Below the pieces are notes generated by a model. It did not search any database, had not been told where the DNA came from, and saw only the letters and a list, made by a program, of their open reading frames with translations. The position numbers and the translations under genes were made by a program. This document shows positions 1-8,129 of a stretch of DNA of 64,000 nucleotides, in pieces. Positions within the stretch are counted from its first letter, which is position 1. Every line of letters starts with the position of its first letter. The stretch covers positions 1-64,000 of the forward strand of contig JBKJPX010000027.1 in NCBI GenBank assembly GCA_046594215.1, written 5' to 3'. The DNA is from Panacagrimonas sp046594215. GTDB lineage: Bacteria; Pseudomonadota; Gammaproteobacteria; Nevskiales; Nevskiaceae.

Positions 1-61
1 GTTAGGGTAGCGGGTAGTTTTGCAGCGTATAGCCGGCCGGATCAAGCGGAACCGATCCCGA
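1..61. other. Left-edge sequence after thrS
   Basis: This is the 61 bp downstream of the thrS stop. In many gammaproteobacteria infC follows thrS directly, but no Shine-Dalgarno plus start for infC can be seen here, so infC either lies beyond the window or is elsewhere. The thrS frame stays open for 19 codons after its TGA before a TAA. I regard that as chance. Confidence 0.4.
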
Positions 62-2014
62 TCAGCGCAAATCGGGTGGCGCGGCCTCCGCCGCAAGGCG
101 GGAAACGGCGTCAACAAGGGAAAGAACCTCCTGCGCATCCCCGCCCAGGCGGCGCAGGGCGACGGTGCCCTGCTCGGCTTCCTTGCGCCCGACCACCGCG
201 ATGACGGGGACATGGGCCAGGGAGTGTTCCCGCACCTTGGCGTTGATCTTCTGGTTGGTGCCGTCCACCCGCACCTCCATGCCTTTGGCGCGGAGGGCAC
301 GGGCGACCTGCTCGGCATATTCGTTGGCGTCCGACACGATGGACGCCACCACCACCTGCACCGGCGCCAGCCAGAGGGGGAATCGGCCAGCATATTGCTC
401 GATCAAAATGCCCAGGAAGCGTTCGAAACTGCCCAGGATCGCGCGGTGCAGCATGACGGGGCGGTGACGAGCACCGTCTTCCCCGACATATTCGGCGTCC
501 AACCGCTCCGGCAGCACGAAATCCACCTGCAAGGTGCCGCACTGCCAGTCCCGGCCGATGGCGTCCCGCAGGACGAATTCCAGCTTCGGGCCGTAGAACG
601 CGCCTTCGCCCGGGTTCATCGTGTACGGCAGTCCCGTCTGCTCGACGGCCGCGCGCAGCGCACCCTCGGCGCGATCCCAGATTGCATCGTCGCCGGCCCG
701 ATTTTCCGGGCGGTCCGAGAACTTCACGCGCACGCTTTCGAAGCCCAGATCCTTGTACATGCGCGTGAGCAAATCGCAGAACGCGACCGTTTCAGCGTTG
801 ATCTGGTCCTCGGTGCAGAAGATGTGCGCGTCGTCCTGCACGAAGCCGCGCACGCGCATCAGGCCATGCAGCGCACCGCTGGGCTCGTAGCGATGGCAGG
901 CGCCGAACTCCGCCATGCGCAGCGGCAGGTCGCGGTAGGAGCGGATGCCCTGCTTGAAGATCTGCACGTGGCAGGGACAGTTCATCGGCTTGACCGCGAG
1001 CAGAGCCTTGCGCGCGACACCCGCGACCTCCCCCTCGTCGACTTCCGCAATGAACATGTTCTTGCGGTAGTTCTCCCAGTGGCCCGACTCTTCCCAGAGC
1101 TTGCGGTCGACCAGCAGCGGCGTCCTGACCTCGACATAGCCGGCCTCGTCGAGCTGCTTGCGCACGTAGTTTTCGAGCGTGCGGTAGATCGCCCAGCCCT
1201 TCGGATGCCAGAACACCTGGCCGATGGCCTCGTCCTGGATATGAAAGAGATCGAGCTGGCGGCCGAGGCGGCGGTGATCGCGCTTCTCGGCTTCCTCGAG
1301 CATGCGCAGGTGCGCCTTGAGCTCGTCGTCGTTTGCGAACGCGAGGCCATAGATGCGCTGGAGCTGCGCGTTCTTCGCATCGCCGCGCCAGTACGCACCC
1401 GAGACCTTGGTCAGCTTGAACGCCGTGCCGAGCCTGCCCGTGGACGGCAGGTGCGGACCCAGGCACATGTCCAGCCACTGGTCGCCCTGGCGGTAGATCG
1501 TGAGCGGCTCGTCCGCCTTGATGCCGTCGCGGATCCACTCGGCCTTGAATTTCTCGCCGCTCTTCTCGAAGTACGCGACCGCGACTTCGTGCGACCACAC
1601 CTCCCGCGTGATGGGGAGATCCCGCTTCACGATCTCGCGCATCTTCTGCTCGATCTTCTCGAGGTCGGCCTCGGTGAAGGGCTCGGCGCGCGCGAAGTCG
1701 TAGTAGAAGCCGTACTCCGTCGAAGGGCCAAAAGTGATCTGTGTTCCGGGGAACAGCTCCTGCACGGCCTGCGCGAGCACGTGCGCGGCGTCGTGGCGGA
1801 TGGTTTCGAGCGCCTCGGGCTTGTCGCGCGTGATGATCGAGATCGACGCGTCGCGATCGATCGGGCGCGTCAGGTCCCAGAGTTCGCCGTCCACGGCGAC
1901 GAGCGCGGCCTTCTTGGCGAGACCCGGCGAGATGCCCTGCGCGATGGAAAGGCCGGTGACCGGCCCTTCGAACGACTTCTGGTTCCCGTCCGGGAAGGTG
2001 ATGTTGACGGACAT
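62..2014 (-). CDS. thrS: Threonyl-tRNA synthetase
   Basis: This class II synthetase charges tRNA-Thr in the cytoplasm. The N-terminal TGS domain covers about residues 1-62. The editing domain follows, with H74-x3-H78 and C184-x3-H188. The catalytic core runs from about 245 to 540, with zinc ligands C346, H397 and a His near 523, and a C-terminal anticodon-binding domain ends the protein. The metal motif reads NCPCH, where NCPGH is usual, so an extra Cys sits beside the zinc ligand. The length of 650 residues is normal (642 in E. coli). The ATG at 2014 is preferred over an in-frame TTG two codons upstream because it begins the TGS domain (MSVNITFPDG). The 187-bp leader to the next gene shows no clear promoter. 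Confidence 0.97.
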   Translation of the reverse strand: MSVNITFPDGNQKSFEGPVTGLSIAQGISPGLAKKAALVAVDGELWDLTRPIDRDASISIITRDKPEALETIRHDAAHVLAQAVQELFPGTQITFGPSTEYGFYYDFARAEPFTEADLEKIEQKMREIVKRDLPITREVWSHEVAVAYFEKSGEKFKAEWIRDGIKADEPLTIYRQGDQWLDMCLGPHLPSTGRLGTAFKLTKVSGAYWRGDAKNAQLQRIYGLAFANDDELKAHLRMLEEAEKRDHRRLGRQLDLFHIQDEAIGQVFWHPKGWAIYRTLENYVRKQLDEAGYVEVRTPLLVDRKLWEESGHWENYRKNMFIAEVDEGEVAGVARKALLAVKPMNCPCHVQIFKQGIRSYRDLPLRMAEFGACHRYEPSGALHGLMRVRGFVQDDAHIFCTEDQINAETVAFCDLLTRMYKDLGFESVRVKFSDRPENRAGDDAIWDRAEGALRAAVEQTGLPYTMNPGEGAFYGPKLEFVLRDAIGRDWQCGTLQVDFVLPERLDAEYVGEDGARHRPVMLHRAILGSFERFLGILIEQYAGRFPLWLAPVQVVVASIVSDANEYAEQVARALRAKGMEVRVDGTNQKINAKVREHSLAHVPVIAVVGRKEAEQGTVALRRLGGDAQEVLSLVDAVSRLAAEAAPPDLR

Positions 2015-2201
2015 TGGCAATGACGCCTGCGTTCAGCAGGTGGAGGATAAGAGCGCCATTGTCGGCGCAGCGCGCGCGAATGTCGCGGGGCGTCCCTGCA
2101 CGTAACCCTGTCGAAGTCCGGGATGCGGGCCCCGAAGAAGGTGGTCGGCGTGCACTCCAGGCGGCGACTCCGGACTTGTTCCGAGCCGCGGACTTCCTCT
2201 G
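2015..2201. other. thrS upstream region
   Basis: This 187-bp gap lies between the DoxX-type gene and thrS, both on the minus strand. It should hold the thrS promoter and leader. I see no convincing -35/-10 pair and cannot identify a tRNA-like operator of the E. coli thrS kind. Confidence 0.3.
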
Positions 2202-2600
2202 TCAGGCCGCGTGCGCGACGCGCCTGGGCGCCGGCTTCGGCTGCGTGACCCAGAGGATCAGCGCAAGCAGAAAGATCTGCAGGATCAGCCGGAAGCCGAG
2301 CATCGCCGGCGAGAATTCCGGGAACTGGTCGAAGTTGACCCACATGTTGATGTTGGCCGCGCTCACGACCAGGGTCAGCAGGAACAGGCAGATGCCCGCG
2401 AGGCGGCGCATGGTGGGGATCAGGATGCCGATGGCGCCCAGGATCTCGAAGATGCCCGAGACCATCACGGCGGTTTCCGGCGCCTTCACATAGCTGGGCA
2501 CGATGCTCACGAAGAAATCGTCTTCGAAAAAATGCGCAAGCCCACCGAAGAAGAACCACACGAAGAGGATCAACAGTCCCACCCGCTGCCAAAGGTTCAT
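2202..2600 (-). CDS. DoxX-family membrane protein
   Basis: This small integral membrane protein of 132 residues has four hydrophobic segments, at about 5-25, 45-65, 70-90 and 100-122. The layout and the loop after the first helix fit the DoxX/DUF4260-like group, whose members are linked to redox or thiosulfate metabolism. No catalytic residues support a precise role. The ATG overlaps the gltX stop (ATGA), so translation is probably coupled to gltX. A GGAGG lies 8 bp upstream. The charged C-terminus (KPAPRRVAHAA) is probably cytoplasmic. Confidence 0.8.
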   Translation of the reverse strand: MNLWQRVGLLILFVWFFFGGLAHFFEDDFFVSIVPSYVKAPETAVMVSGIFEILGAIGILIPTMRRLAGICLFLLTLVVSAANINMWVNFDQFPEFSPAMLGFRLILQIFLLALILWVTQPKPAPRRVAHAA

Positions 2601-4015
2601 CTCGCCGCCTCCGCTCGTTCGAGTGCCGCTGCCAGGCGAGCCAGGCTGCGCTCGCGTCCTAGGAGGGCCAGAGTCTGATCGATGGGCGGAGAGACCGCCA
2701 TGCCCGCCACCGCCACGCGGATCGGCTGGGCCACGTCGCCGAGCTTGAGGGCCAGCTTCTCGGCCACACCATGCACGCCCGCGTGCAGGGCCTCCGGCTT
2801 CCACTCGGCAACCGCCGTCAGCGCGTCGATCAGCGCCGACAGAACGGGCACGGCCTTGGTGCTCAGGTGTTTGGCCGCGTCCTTCTCGTTGTAGCCGGTG
2901 AGGTCCTCGTAGAAGAAGCGCGATTTCTCGGCCATCTCCGCGAGGGTGCGGCAGCGTTCACGCTGCTGCTCGATCACGCCCGTCAGCGCGGGGCCGTTGG
3001 CCGGGTCCACGCCCAGCCGCCGCAGGTGCCAGTCGAACTCGGGCGCGATCAGCGCGAGGTCGGTGACCTTCAGGTACTGGTGGTTCACCCAGTACGCCTT
3101 TTCCATGTCGAAGCGCGCGGGGCTGGCGGAGACGTGGTCGAAGTCGAACTTCGCCATCATCTCCTCGCGCGTGAACAGCTCCTGGTCGCCGTGGCTCCAG
3201 CCCAGGCGCACGAGGTAGTTCAGCAACGCCTCGGGCATGAAGCCCATTGCGCGGTACTCGGTGACCGACAGCGCGCCGTGGCGCTTCGAGAGCTTGGCGC
3301 CGTCCGAACCCAGGATCATCGAGACATGCGCATAGGCTGGCGGCGTGGCGCCGAGCGCTTTGAGTATGTTGATCTGGCGTGGCGTGTTGTTGACGTGGTC
3401 GTCGCCACGGATGACGTGCGTGATGCCCATGTCCATGTCGTCGACCACGACGCAGAAGTTGTAGGTGGGCGTGCCGTCCGAGCGCGCGATGATCAGATCG
3501 TCCAGCTCCACGCTGTCGAACACGATGTCGCCCTTGATCAGGTCGTTCAGCACGACCTGCCCTTCCACCGGATTGCGGAAGCGCACCACCGGTTTCACGC
3601 CGGCCGGCGGCGCCGGCAGCGCCTTGCCGGACTCGGGGCGCCAGCGGCCGTCGTAGCGCGGCTTTTCCTTGCGCGCCTGCTGTTCGGCGCGCAGCTGGTC
3701 GAGCTCTTCCCGGCTCGCGTAGCAGTGATAGGCCGTGCCTTGGTCCAGCATCTGCTGAATCACCTCGGCATACCGGCCGAAGCGCTGCGTCTGGTAGATC
3801 GGCTCGGCGTTGTCGCCGGCCAGTCCCAGCCAGGCCATGCCTTCGAAGATGGCGTCGACGGCGGCCTGCGTGGAGCGCTCGCGGTCCGTGTCCTCGATGC
3901 GCAGCAGGAACTTGCCGCCGCGGCCCTTGGCGTACAGATAGGAGAACAGCGCCGTGCGGGCGCCGCCGATGTGCAGGTAGCCGGTGGGGCTGGGCGCGAA
4001 GCGGGTGACGGCCAT
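2597..4015 (-). CDS. gltX: Glutamyl-tRNA synthetase
   Basis: This class I synthetase charges tRNA-Glu. The HIGH-type motif is H15-IGG and the KMSKS-type motif is KLSKR at residues 241-245. Its 472 residues match the bacterial length. The zinc cysteines of E. coli GltX near residue 100 are absent (only CYASREE is seen), so this is the zinc-free form. No Shine-Dalgarno precedes the ATG. A 30-bp element repeated in inverted orientation ends 2 bp before the start codon (see 4018-4141). The stop overlaps the start of the DoxX-type gene. Confidence 0.97.
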   Translation of the reverse strand: MAVTRFAPSPTGYLHIGGARTALFSYLYAKGRGGKFLLRIEDTDRERSTQAAVDAIFEGMAWLGLAGDNAEPIYQTQRFGRYAEVIQQMLDQGTAYHCYASREELDQLRAEQQARKEKPRYDGRWRPESGKALPAPPAGVKPVVRFRNPVEGQVVLNDLIKGDIVFDSVELDDLIIARSDGTPTYNFCVVVDDMDMGITHVIRGDDHVNNTPRQINILKALGATPPAYAHVSMILGSDGAKLSKRHGALSVTEYRAMGFMPEALLNYLVRLGWSHGDQELFTREEMMAKFDFDHVSASPARFDMEKAYWVNHQYLKVTDLALIAPEFDWHLRRLGVDPANGPALTGVIEQQRERCRTLAEMAEKSRFFYEDLTGYNEKDAAKHLSTKAVPVLSALIDALTAVAEWKPEALHAGVHGVAEKLALKLGDVAQPIRVAVAGMAVSPPIDQTLALLGRERSLARLAAALERAEAAR

Positions 4016-4017
4016 TT

Positions 4018-4141
4018 GAATGCGGAATTCGAATTTCGGAATGCGGAGTCGGGAAGCACCGCGTCTCCCGGCGCTTTAAGCTTCGCCGCGGCCGCGGATT
4101 CTAAACCCAGTTCCGCATTCCGAAATTCGAATTCCGCATTC
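4018..4141. repeat. Perfect 30-bp inverted repeat in divergent leader
   Basis: The arms at 4018-4047 and 4112-4141 are exact reverse complements, separated by 64 bp. Each arm carries GAATGCGGA near one end and GGAATGCGGA near the other, around an AATTCGAATTTC core. One arm ends 2 bp before the gltX ATG, the other 4 bp before the GTG of the divergent gene. Each gene therefore has the same element in the same relative orientation where its ribosome-binding site should be, and neither has another Shine-Dalgarno. It could be a dispersed intergenic repeat, a shared operator or a 5'-UTR element. Confidence 0.85.
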
Positions 4142-4145
4142 CAAA

Positions 4146-4991
4146 GTGTCCACCCTCTTCGTCGAACACCTGACCGTCATCGACTGCGCCTACCTGGACG
4201 CGTCGCGCGGGCTCGTGGGCCAGAGCTGGATCGTGGACGTGGAACTCGAGGGCGACCTCGACCACCAGTCGATGGTGCTCGACTTCGGCGAGGTCAAGCG
4301 CGGTCTGAAGCGCGCCATCGACGCCGGCCTGGACCACACGCTGCTGGTGCCGGCGCTGGCGCCCGAACTGACCTTGTCGCACGCGGGCGCGACCAGCCAG
4401 CTGCTGTTTCGATCCGATCTGGGCGCCATCGAGCATCGCTCGCCGACGCTGGCGATCACGCCGGTGCGGGCCGCGGCCATCGACGAGGACGCCGTCACCG
4501 CGCACCTGCGCGAAACCCTTGCGGGCACCCTGCCCCCCAACGTCGCCCGCCTGGGCCTGCGGCTGCGTACCGAGGCCATCGACGGCGCGTTCTACCAGTA
4601 CGTGCACGGGCTCAAGAAGCACGCCGGCCAGTGCCAGCGCATCGCCCACGGTCATCGCTCGCGCATCGAGGTGCGCGTCGACGGCCAGCGTGACGCGGCC
4701 ATCGAACAGGACATCGCGCTGGCGTGGACCGACATCTACCTCGCGACGCGCGAGGATCTCGTCGCGCGCGCCAACGGACGCCTGCGCTTCGCGTATTCCT
4801 CGCCCGAGGGGCGCTTCGAACTCGCCCTTCCCGAGGCCCATGCCGACCTGCTCGATGCGGACAGCACCGTCGAGCGCATCGCGGAGCACCTGGCGTGGGT
4901 GGCGGCCGCGCGGTCCCCGGGGAAGGAGGTGGAAGTGCGGGCCTACGAGGGCGTGATGAAGGGGGCGGTGGGACGAGTTCGCGGGAGCTGA
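4146..4991 (+). CDS. Tandem QueD/PTPS-like tetrahydropterin synthase
   Basis: This 281-residue protein consists of two fused halves that each resemble the 6-pyruvoyl/6-carboxy-tetrahydropterin synthase fold (COG0720). Family enzymes convert dihydroneopterin triphosphate in the pterin or queuosine pathways. The N-terminal half keeps the MVLDF segment (43-47) and the LDH motif (62-64), but has GLVGQS at 22-27 where the zinc motif should be. The C-terminal half keeps H154, C163 and HGH 168-170, plus a Glu near 268. A single active site assembled from both halves is likely. The GTG start sits 4 bp after the repeat arm, with no Shine-Dalgarno. The substrate is unknown and no other queuosine genes are nearby. 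Confidence 0.8.
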   Translation: MSTLFVEHLTVIDCAYLDASRGLVGQSWIVDVELEGDLDHQSMVLDFGEVKRGLKRAIDAGLDHTLLVPALAPELTLSHAGATSQLLFRSDLGAIEHRSPTLAITPVRAAAIDEDAVTAHLRETLAGTLPPNVARLGLRLRTEAIDGAFYQYVHGLKKHAGQCQRIAHGHRSRIEVRVDGQRDAAIEQDIALAWTDIYLATREDLVARANGRLRFAYSSPEGRFELALPEAHADLLDADSTVERIAEHLAWVAAARSPGKEVEVRAYEGVMKGAVGRVRGS

Positions 4992-5014
4992 GCGTGCGAT
5001 CGATCTGCAAGGGG

Positions 5015-5127
5015 CCGGCCCCTCACCCCGGCCCTCTCCCCGCCGTCGCGGGGAGAGGGAGCAAAGCTTTTCTCCGTCTCCCCATGCGGCTTCATCGCAT
5101 GTGGAGAGGGTCGGGGTGAGGGGCCTG
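5015..5127. repeat. Intergenic repeat, CCCCTCACCCCGGCCCTCTCC type
   Basis: This is a long imperfect inverted repeat, with outer arms around 5015-5040 and 5102-5127 (CCCTCACCCCGGCCCTCTCC against GGAGAGGGTCGGGGTGAGGG, one mismatch). It contains an inner hairpin, CTCTCCCC...GGGGAGAG, at 5034-5057. Elements with this core recur between genes in many proteobacterial genomes. It lies between the QueD-like gene and hisI, both plus strand, and may end transcription of the first. Confidence 0.7.
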
Positions 5128-5151
5128 CCGCTCCGAATCCCGAGAACATCC

Positions 5152-5183
5152 TTGAATCGCCGCTCCCGGCCGCCACGTATAAT
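5152..5183 (+). promoter_or_regulatory. Candidate hisI promoter
   Basis: A perfect -10 box TATAAT lies at 5178-5183, 37 bp before the hisI ATG. The best -35 match is TTGAAT at 5152-5157, but the 20-bp spacer is longer than ideal, so only the -10 is well supported. Confidence 0.45.
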
Positions 5184-5220
5184 CCGCGCCCGCAAAAGCG
5201 CCCTCCCAACGAGTCTCGCC

Positions 5221-5703
5221 ATGGCCTCCTCCCCCGACGTCCAGTTCTCCAAGCGCCTCACGATCGAGCAGGTCGAGGAAGGGCACGAGCTGGCGCCGAA
5301 GTTCGACGAGCACGGCCTGATTCCCTGCGTGACCACCGCCGCGGGTTCGGGCGAGGTGCTGATGCTGGGCTACATGAACGTCGAGGCCCTGAAGAAGACG
5401 ATCACCACCGGCGAGGCTCACTACTACAGCCGAAGCCGCCAGCAGCTCTGGCACAAGGGCGCGACCTCGGGCCTGGTGCAGAAGGTGGTCGAGATGCGCA
5501 TCGATGACGACCAGGACGCCATCTGGCTGCGTGTCGAGATCCCGGGCGATGCGAGCTGCCACGTGGGCTATCGCTCCTGCTTCTACCGTTCGATCCCGAC
5601 CGGTGACGGCGCCCAGACGCGCGAGCTGCACTTCGAGGAAAGCGAGAAGTCTTTCGACCCGAAGAAGGTCTACGGCGACGCGCCGAACCCGACGATCCTC
5701 TGA
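5221..5703 (+). CDS. hisI: Phosphoribosyl-AMP cyclohydrolase
   Basis: The enzyme opens the adenine ring of phosphoribosyl-AMP, the third step of histidine synthesis. This 160-residue protein is the stand-alone HisI form without a HisE domain. The family signatures are HYYSRSRQQLWHKGATSG, the acidic DDDQDA metal cluster, and the paired cysteines of CHVGYRSCFYRS. The frame is open upstream, but the ATG at 5221 gives the normal N-terminus and the upstream part is repeat and promoter. It is not next to other his genes. Confidence 0.93.
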   Translation: MASSPDVQFSKRLTIEQVEEGHELAPKFDEHGLIPCVTTAAGSGEVLMLGYMNVEALKKTITTGEAHYYSRSRQQLWHKGATSGLVQKVVEMRIDDDQDAIWLRVEIPGDASCHVGYRSCFYRSIPTGDGAQTRELHFEESEKSFDPKKVYGDAPNPTIL

Positions 5704-5713
5704 TCCCGTCGTA

Positions 5714-5787
5714 GGGTGGGCAAACGTTTTTCGTTTCCCCACGCGTATCCGGGCAACGACGCGCGGGCGGATGAAGCCTGCCCACCC
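5714..5787. repeat. Intergenic inverted repeat, GGGTGGGCA type
   Basis: The outer arms GGGTGGGCA (5714-5722) and TGCCCACCC (5779-5787) are perfect complements. An inner AAACG-TTTTT-CGTTT hairpin lies between them. The element fills the gap between the convergent hisI and comEC stops and probably works as a two-way transcription barrier. Confidence 0.6.
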
Positions 5788-5792
5788 GGCGT

Positions 5793-8129
5793 TCAAGGTT
5801 CCGGCGCCGCGTTCCAGAACCGCGATGATCGACGCCTCCAGGACTCGGTCCTGAGCACGCCCGCGTCATCCACCCAGATCCGCACCGCCCCTTCGACGCC
5901 CGTGGTCAAGGAGCGCGCTCCGACCTCCTCGTAACGCTTCACCACCTCGGGACGCGGATGCCCGAAGTGACTGCGCCAGCCGGCGCCGAAGACGACGAGC
6001 TTCGGCGCGACGGCCTTGACGAAGTCCGGCGTGGACGAGGTCTTGCTTCCATGGTGCGGCGCGACGAGCACGTCGGCCTTCAGCGCGCCGGGATGCACTT
6101 CCAGCAGCCGCGCCTCCGCGCCGCGCTCGATGTCGCCCGTGAGCAGGGCCGCAAACCCAGGCGCCGACACGCGCAGCACGCAGGATCGGTTGTTGTCCGA
6201 AGCGGACGCGTCGGCGCCGGCGTCGGGGTGCAGCACCTCGAACCGCACGCCGTCCCAGTCCCAGTGCTGGTCGTCGTGGCAGGCATTGCTGTCGAGCGTC
6301 CCGATCTCGTCGCCGACGTGGACCAGCCGGCGCACGGCCGCCACGCCGCCCGCGTGGTCGCTGTCGCCGTGCGACACGAGCATGCGGTCCACGCCTCGCA
6401 GGCCCAGGCCGAGCACGTAGGGCGCGACCACCGACTCGCCCGCATCGAAGCCATCCTCGAAGGCGGGGCCCGCGTCGTACAGCAGTGCGTGGTGCGGCGT
6501 GCGGATCAGCACCGACAGTCCCTGGCCGACGTCGAGCGCCGTCATTTCAAACGGGCCATGCACCGCGGCCTGCGGCGGCAGCAGCAGCGGCACGAAACAG
6601 GGAAGCGCCAGCCAGCGCAGCGGCCAGCCGCGCGGCGCGAACAACAACAGCGCGCCGAACAGCGACATCACCAGGGCCGCCAGCGGCGGCGCCGCGGGAA
6701 TCCACGGCGAGGGCGCGTTCGCGGCGATCCATGCGAAGGCCGACTGCAGCGCCTGAAGCGCATCGGCGACACCGGTCAGCGCGGGCACGCCGATCGACGG
6801 AACGAGTTCGGCGGTCGCCATCGCTGCCAGCACCAGGGGCGTGAGCACCGCCATCGCAGGCACCGCGAGCAGGTTCACGAAGGGACCCAGCCAGGCGGCG
6901 CCGTCGAAGAAGTACAAGGTCAGCGGCGCCAGCAGCACGCTGAGCATGAGCTGCAAGTTCACTGCCACGACCCAGCCCGGCGGCGCTTGCAGCCGTCCGC
7001 GCGTGGCGTAGAAGATCGCGGCCACGGCGCCGAAGGACAGCCACAGGCCCGGCGCGAGCACGGTCGCCGGATCGAAGGCCAGGATCAGCGCAAGCGCGAA
7101 GACCAGCACGCGGACCGGGTCGGCACGACGATCCGGCAGCGTGGCGCAGAGCAGCAGCGCGAGCATGATCGCCGCGCGTTGTGCCGGCGACTCCCAACCG
7201 GCGAGAAGGCCGTAGGACAGTCCGGCGATCGCGGCGGCCACGGCCGCGGCTTTCTGCGCGGGTAGTGCGAGCGCCAGGCGCGACGAGGCCGGCCAGGTCC
7301 AGCGCAGCAGCAGGAAGGCCAGGGCCGCGAGGATCGCGATGTTGAAGCCCGAGATCGCGACGAGGTGACTCGTGCCGGTCTGGCGGAAGGCCGACCAGTC
7401 CGCGTCGTCGAAGCCGGACTCGTCGCCGACGCTGAGCGCGACAGTCATTGCCTTGCCCGGATGCGCGCCAAGCCAGCGATCCAGCCGATCCACCACCGCC
7501 TGCCGCGCGCGTAACACCGGCAGCGCGCGCTCGATCGCGCAGGGGCGACCTTCGCGCACGCTCGCGACCGCGCCGATGTCGCGGCGGTAGAGCCAGCCTT
7601 CGTAGTCGAACGCGCGTGGATTCGCCGAACCGTGCGGCGTGCGCAACCGCAGACGCAGCTGCCAGCACTCGCCGCCGCGCGGCGTCTCCCGGGTGCGATA
7701 CCAGGTTGCGCGGATGCGGCGCGGGAGACGGTGGTCGTTTTCGACCGGCTCGAATTCGAAACGCAGCGTCTGCAGGGCGGCGTCGGCACCGGCGCCGACT
7801 TCCTCGCCCTCGTCGCGCGACTTCAGCGCAGCGGTGCGCTCCGGAAGGCTGAGCACGTGGCCCGCGACCTCGATCTCCTCGCCGTGGCGCGCCGCAGGCC
7901 ACCGCTGCTCGAGGTAGCTCTGCCCAAAGCGGCTCGCGATCAGCACGCCCAGCACCGCGGCCGACCAGGCCGCGCGCCCGCGCCAGGGCAGCAAGGCCGA
8001 CAGCGCCAGCAGCGTCAACGCGAAAACGGGGAGGAGATTCGTCGCTGCGTGCGTTGCCAGCACGCCCGCGACGAAGGCGAAACTCAGGTACCGGAGGTCA
8101 GGCGCAGCTTGCCGGACTCGATCGTCCAC
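5793..8129 (-). CDS. comEC: ComEC/Rec2 DNA-uptake channel
   Basis: ComEC carries transforming single-stranded DNA across the inner membrane. The 778-residue protein has N-terminal membrane helices and an OB-like DUF4131 region (about 15-200). A multi-helix Competence domain follows (about 215-500, including HLVAISGFNIAIL). The C-terminal metallo-beta-lactamase domain has SHGDSDHAGG and VAPHHGSKTSS, the metal motifs of a nuclease. The GTG start at 8129 overlaps the lolD end by 46 bp. That is long, but a later start would remove the first helix. Together with lolC and lolD it looks like the end of one transcript. Confidence 0.93.
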   Translation of the reverse strand: MDDRVRQAAPDLRYLSFAFVAGVLATHAATNLLPVFALTLLALSALLPWRGRAAWSAAVLGVLIASRFGQSYLEQRWPAARHGEEIEVAGHVLSLPERTAALKSRDEGEEVGAGADAALQTLRFEFEPVENDHRLPRRIRATWYRTRETPRGGECWQLRLRLRTPHGSANPRAFDYEGWLYRRDIGAVASVREGRPCAIERALPVLRARQAVVDRLDRWLGAHPGKAMTVALSVGDESGFDDADWSAFRQTGTSHLVAISGFNIAILAALAFLLLRWTWPASSRLALALPAQKAAAVAAAIAGLSYGLLAGWESPAQRAAIMLALLLCATLPDRRADPVRVLVFALALILAFDPATVLAPGLWLSFGAVAAIFYATRGRLQAPPGWVVAVNLQLMLSVLLAPLTLYFFDGAAWLGPFVNLLAVPAMAVLTPLVLAAMATAELVPSIGVPALTGVADALQALQSAFAWIAANAPSPWIPAAPPLAALVMSLFGALLLFAPRGWPLRWLALPCFVPLLLPPQAAVHGPFEMTALDVGQGLSVLIRTPHHALLYDAGPAFEDGFDAGESVVAPYVLGLGLRGVDRMLVSHGDSDHAGGVAAVRRLVHVGDEIGTLDSNACHDDQHWDWDGVRFEVLHPDAGADASASDNNRSCVLRVSAPGFAALLTGDIERGAEARLLEVHPGALKADVLVAPHHGSKTSSTPDFVKAVAPKLVVFGAGWRSHFGHPRPEVVKRYEEVGARSLTTGVEGAVRIWVDDAGVLRTESWRRRSSRFWNAAPEP

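Noticed and set aside
1..61. infC downstream of thrS
   Set aside because: No start codon or Shine-Dalgarno of infC is present in the 61 bp available.
20..2023. 667-codon plus-strand frame opposite thrS
   Set aside because: It is the antisense shadow of a clear thrS gene in GC-rich DNA. Its sequence is Arg/His/Leu-rich and matches no family I know.
4018..4141. Inverted repeat as a terminator
   Set aside because: It lies between divergent starts, not gene ends, and has no T-run.
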